A stretch of DNA of 64,000 bases from the NCBI RefSeq assembly GCF_004365875.1, contig NZ_SODF01000001.1:1736001-1800000 (forward strand), in the 5' to 3' direction. The translations under genes were made by a program, and so were the position numbers. The stretch comes from Kribbella kalugense (lineage in GTDB: Bacteria > Actinomycetota > Actinomycetes > Propionibacteriales > Kribbellaceae). The notes beneath the pieces were generated by a model. That model was not told the origin of the DNA. It searched no databases and worked only from the letters and a program-made list of their open reading frames with translations. Below are positions 62,714-64,000 of the stretch, one piece after another (position 1 is the first letter of the stretch; every line of letters starts with the position of its first letter).

Positions 62714-64000
62714 GGCGCTCCTGGTGGGACGAACGGGACGGGCGGTGCGCCGTTCTCGATCAACCGCATGAGGCCTGCGGTGTCGGCGTACTCCTCGATC
62801 ATGTCGGCCAGCCGGTCCAGCCGGTCCTCGCGCAGCCCGGCGAACGAGACCGAACCGTCGGGCGCAGGCTTGCCCGTCAGCCCGGCGACCTCGGTGAGGA
62901 ACGCGTGCCGCGCCGCGTCGTCGTCGAGCAGCCCGTGCCAGATCGTCCCCCACGTGCTCCCGACCCGACAGCCGCCCGGAAACTCCAAAGCGGAGGCAGT
63001 CACGTCGACCACCCCGTGGTGGATCTCGTACGCCGTAGTCGTAGGCCGCGCCAACGTCTTCTCCCGGGCGAACACCGTTGCCACCGGCAACAGCCCGAGA
63101 CCGTCGTACGCACCACCCGACTCGACCCCGTCCGGGTCGGAGATCGTTGCCCCGAGCATCTGGTAGCCACCGCAGATCCCGAGCACCGGCCGCCCCGCCG
63201 CGACCCGCGCAGCCACCGCGTCCGCGAGTCCCAGCGACCGCATCCACTCCAGGTCCGAGCTGGTCGCACGCGAGCCCGGCAGTACGACCAGATCGGCGTC
63301 ACGCACCTCGCCCGGGCTGGTCGTGAAGAACACGCTGTTGGTCGGCTCGACCGCCAGCGCGTCGAGGTCGGTGAAGTTGCTGATCCGCGGGAACCGGACC
63401 ACCGCGACCGTCAACAGATCCGTCGGCGAAGTCCGCCGTACCGGGATATCGAGCGCGTCCTCGGAGTCCAGCCAGAGATCGGGCAGCCACGGCAGGACGC
63501 CGTACGTCGGCCGACCGGTCACCGAGGTGAGCATGTCGATCCCCGGTTGCAGGAGCGACACGTCGCCGCGGAACTTGTTCACCAGGAACCCGCTGACCAG
63601 CGACTGATCGGCGGCATCCAACAACGCGACCGTGCCGAACATCGACGCGAACACTCCCCCGCGATCGATGTCCCCGACCACGACGACCGGCGCCCTGGTG
63701 TGCTGCGCGAGGCCGAGGTTGACGTAGTCGGACTGCCGCAGGTTGATCTCGGTCGGGCTGCCCGCACCCTCGCTGATCACCACGTCGTACCTCGACGCCA
63801 GGTCGTCGTACGCCGCGAACGCCGCCTTGGCCAGCTCGGCCCGCTCGGTCAGGAAGCCGCGCGAGGTCAGCTCGCCCCACGGCTGGCCCATCAGGACGAC
63901 GTGGCTGCGGCGGTCGCTGCCGGGCTTCAGCAGGACCGGGTTCATCGCGGCCTCGGGTTCGGCGCCGGCCGCGACGGCCTGGATCCACTGCGCGCGGCCG
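62710..64000 (-). CDS. cobQ: Cobyric acid synthase CobQ (N-terminus outside window)
   Basis: The frame continues past the window edge; the first residues visible read RAQWIQAVAAGAEPEAAMNPV, a CobQ hallmark, so the ATG at 63945 is internal. The enzyme amidates adenosylcobyrinic a,c-diamide at four positions in cobalamin synthesis. Seen: LLKPGSDRRSHVVLMG, ISEGAGSPTEINL, VVGDIDRGGVFAS, and the glutaminase Cys in LGICGGYQMLG with the later His in EIHHG. Confidence 0.95.
   Translation of the reverse strand, partial: GRAQWIQAVAAGAEPEAAMNPVLLKPGSDRRSHVVLMGQPWGELTSRGFLTERAELAKAAFAAYDDLASRYDVVISEGAGSPTEINLRQSDYVNLGLAQHTRAPVVVVGDIDRGGVFASMFGTVALLDAADQSLVSGFLVNKFRGDVSLLQPGIDMLTSVTGRPTYGVLPWLPDLWLDSEDALDIPVRRTSPTDLLTVAVVRFPRISNFTDLDALAVEPTNSVFFTTSPGEVRDADLVVLPGSRATSSDLEWMRSLGLADAVAARVAAGRPVLGICGGYQMLGATISDPDGVESGGAYDGLGLLPVATVFAREKTLARPTTTAYEIHHGVVDVTASALEFPGGCRVGSTWGTIWHGLLDDDAARHAFLTEVAGLTGKPAPDGSVSFAGLREDRLDRLADMIEEYADTAGLMRLIENGAPPVPFVPPGAP

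Overview
This is a high-GC actinobacterial chromosome segment. Gene content and order point to the order Propionibacteriales, probably Kribbella or a close relative; the genus is an inference. The region-scale order (suf operon, ABC transporter-ctaA, ctaB, then tkt-tal-zwf-opcA-pgl) matches the arrangement known from Mycobacterium tuberculosis, so the first 27 kb is conserved actinobacterial backbone. The rest is a more variable mosaic of small operons. No rRNA, tRNA, insertion sequence, prophage or CRISPR array was seen.

Layout. 1-5.5 kb: the 3' part of a giant gene of unknown function built from repeated beta-rich modules, coupled to a small zinc-ribbon protein. 5.5-6.8 kb: a ribosome-rescue peptidyl-tRNA hydrolase (acVLRF1) behind a FitA/VapC-type toxin-antitoxin pair. 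6.8-13.4 kb: the complete SUF iron-sulfur cluster operon sufR-B-D-Rieske-C-S-U-T, with a recognisable SufR operator on a leaderless promoter. 13.5-18.1 kb: an ABC exporter and ctaA, a secreted ScyD/ScyE-like protein, and ctaB, covering heme O and heme A synthesis for cytochrome oxidase. 18.4-26.7 kb: the pentose phosphate operon tkt-tal-pgi-zwf-opcA-pgl; OpcA carries an unusual histone-like lysine/alanine tail.

26.8-43.4 kb: small metabolic and regulatory genes, including a PEP mutase/isocitrate lyase family enzyme, an F420-reductase-like protein, HxlR and SRPBCC proteins, an AAA+ ATPase divergent from an F420-dependent oxidoreductase, two peptide deformylases, siroheme/cobalamin genes (cobA/cysG-like, cobT), several membrane proteins and a paired SMR efflux system under a MerR regulator. 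43.7-46.8 kb: a carbohydrate ABC importer. 48.1-52.3 kb: fadB-fadA with a divergent MerR regulator. 52.3-55.3 kb: a ribose/xylose-type ABC importer. 55.5-57.1 kb: a molybdopterin oxidoreductase, FAD/NAD reductase and DUF6510 operon. 57.3-58.9 kb: two tandem GAF-ANTAR antitermination regulators. 59.1-61.4 kb: acyl-CoA dehydrogenase and a CoA-transferase/racemase. 61.4-64 kb: NmrA-like, DinB-like and the C-terminal part of cobQ.

Regulatory themes. Many genes start 6-7 bases after a TAnnnT-like -10 box with no leader, so leaderless transcripts appear common. The clearest new observation is that fadA and the CoA-transferase gene, 10 kb apart, share one promoter architecture: TTGAC(C/G), a 19-bp spacer containing a dyad, CACAAT, 7 bases, ATG. 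This is the hallmark of MerR-type control and suggests the MerR gene at 51.5 kb governs an acyl-CoA degradation regulon. Other regulatory observations are a 16-bp-periodic triple repeat at the ArsR-like/deformylase divergon, a FitA-like operator, a mirrored divergent promoter at 30.6 kb, and a shared structured leader in front of two exported-protein genes.
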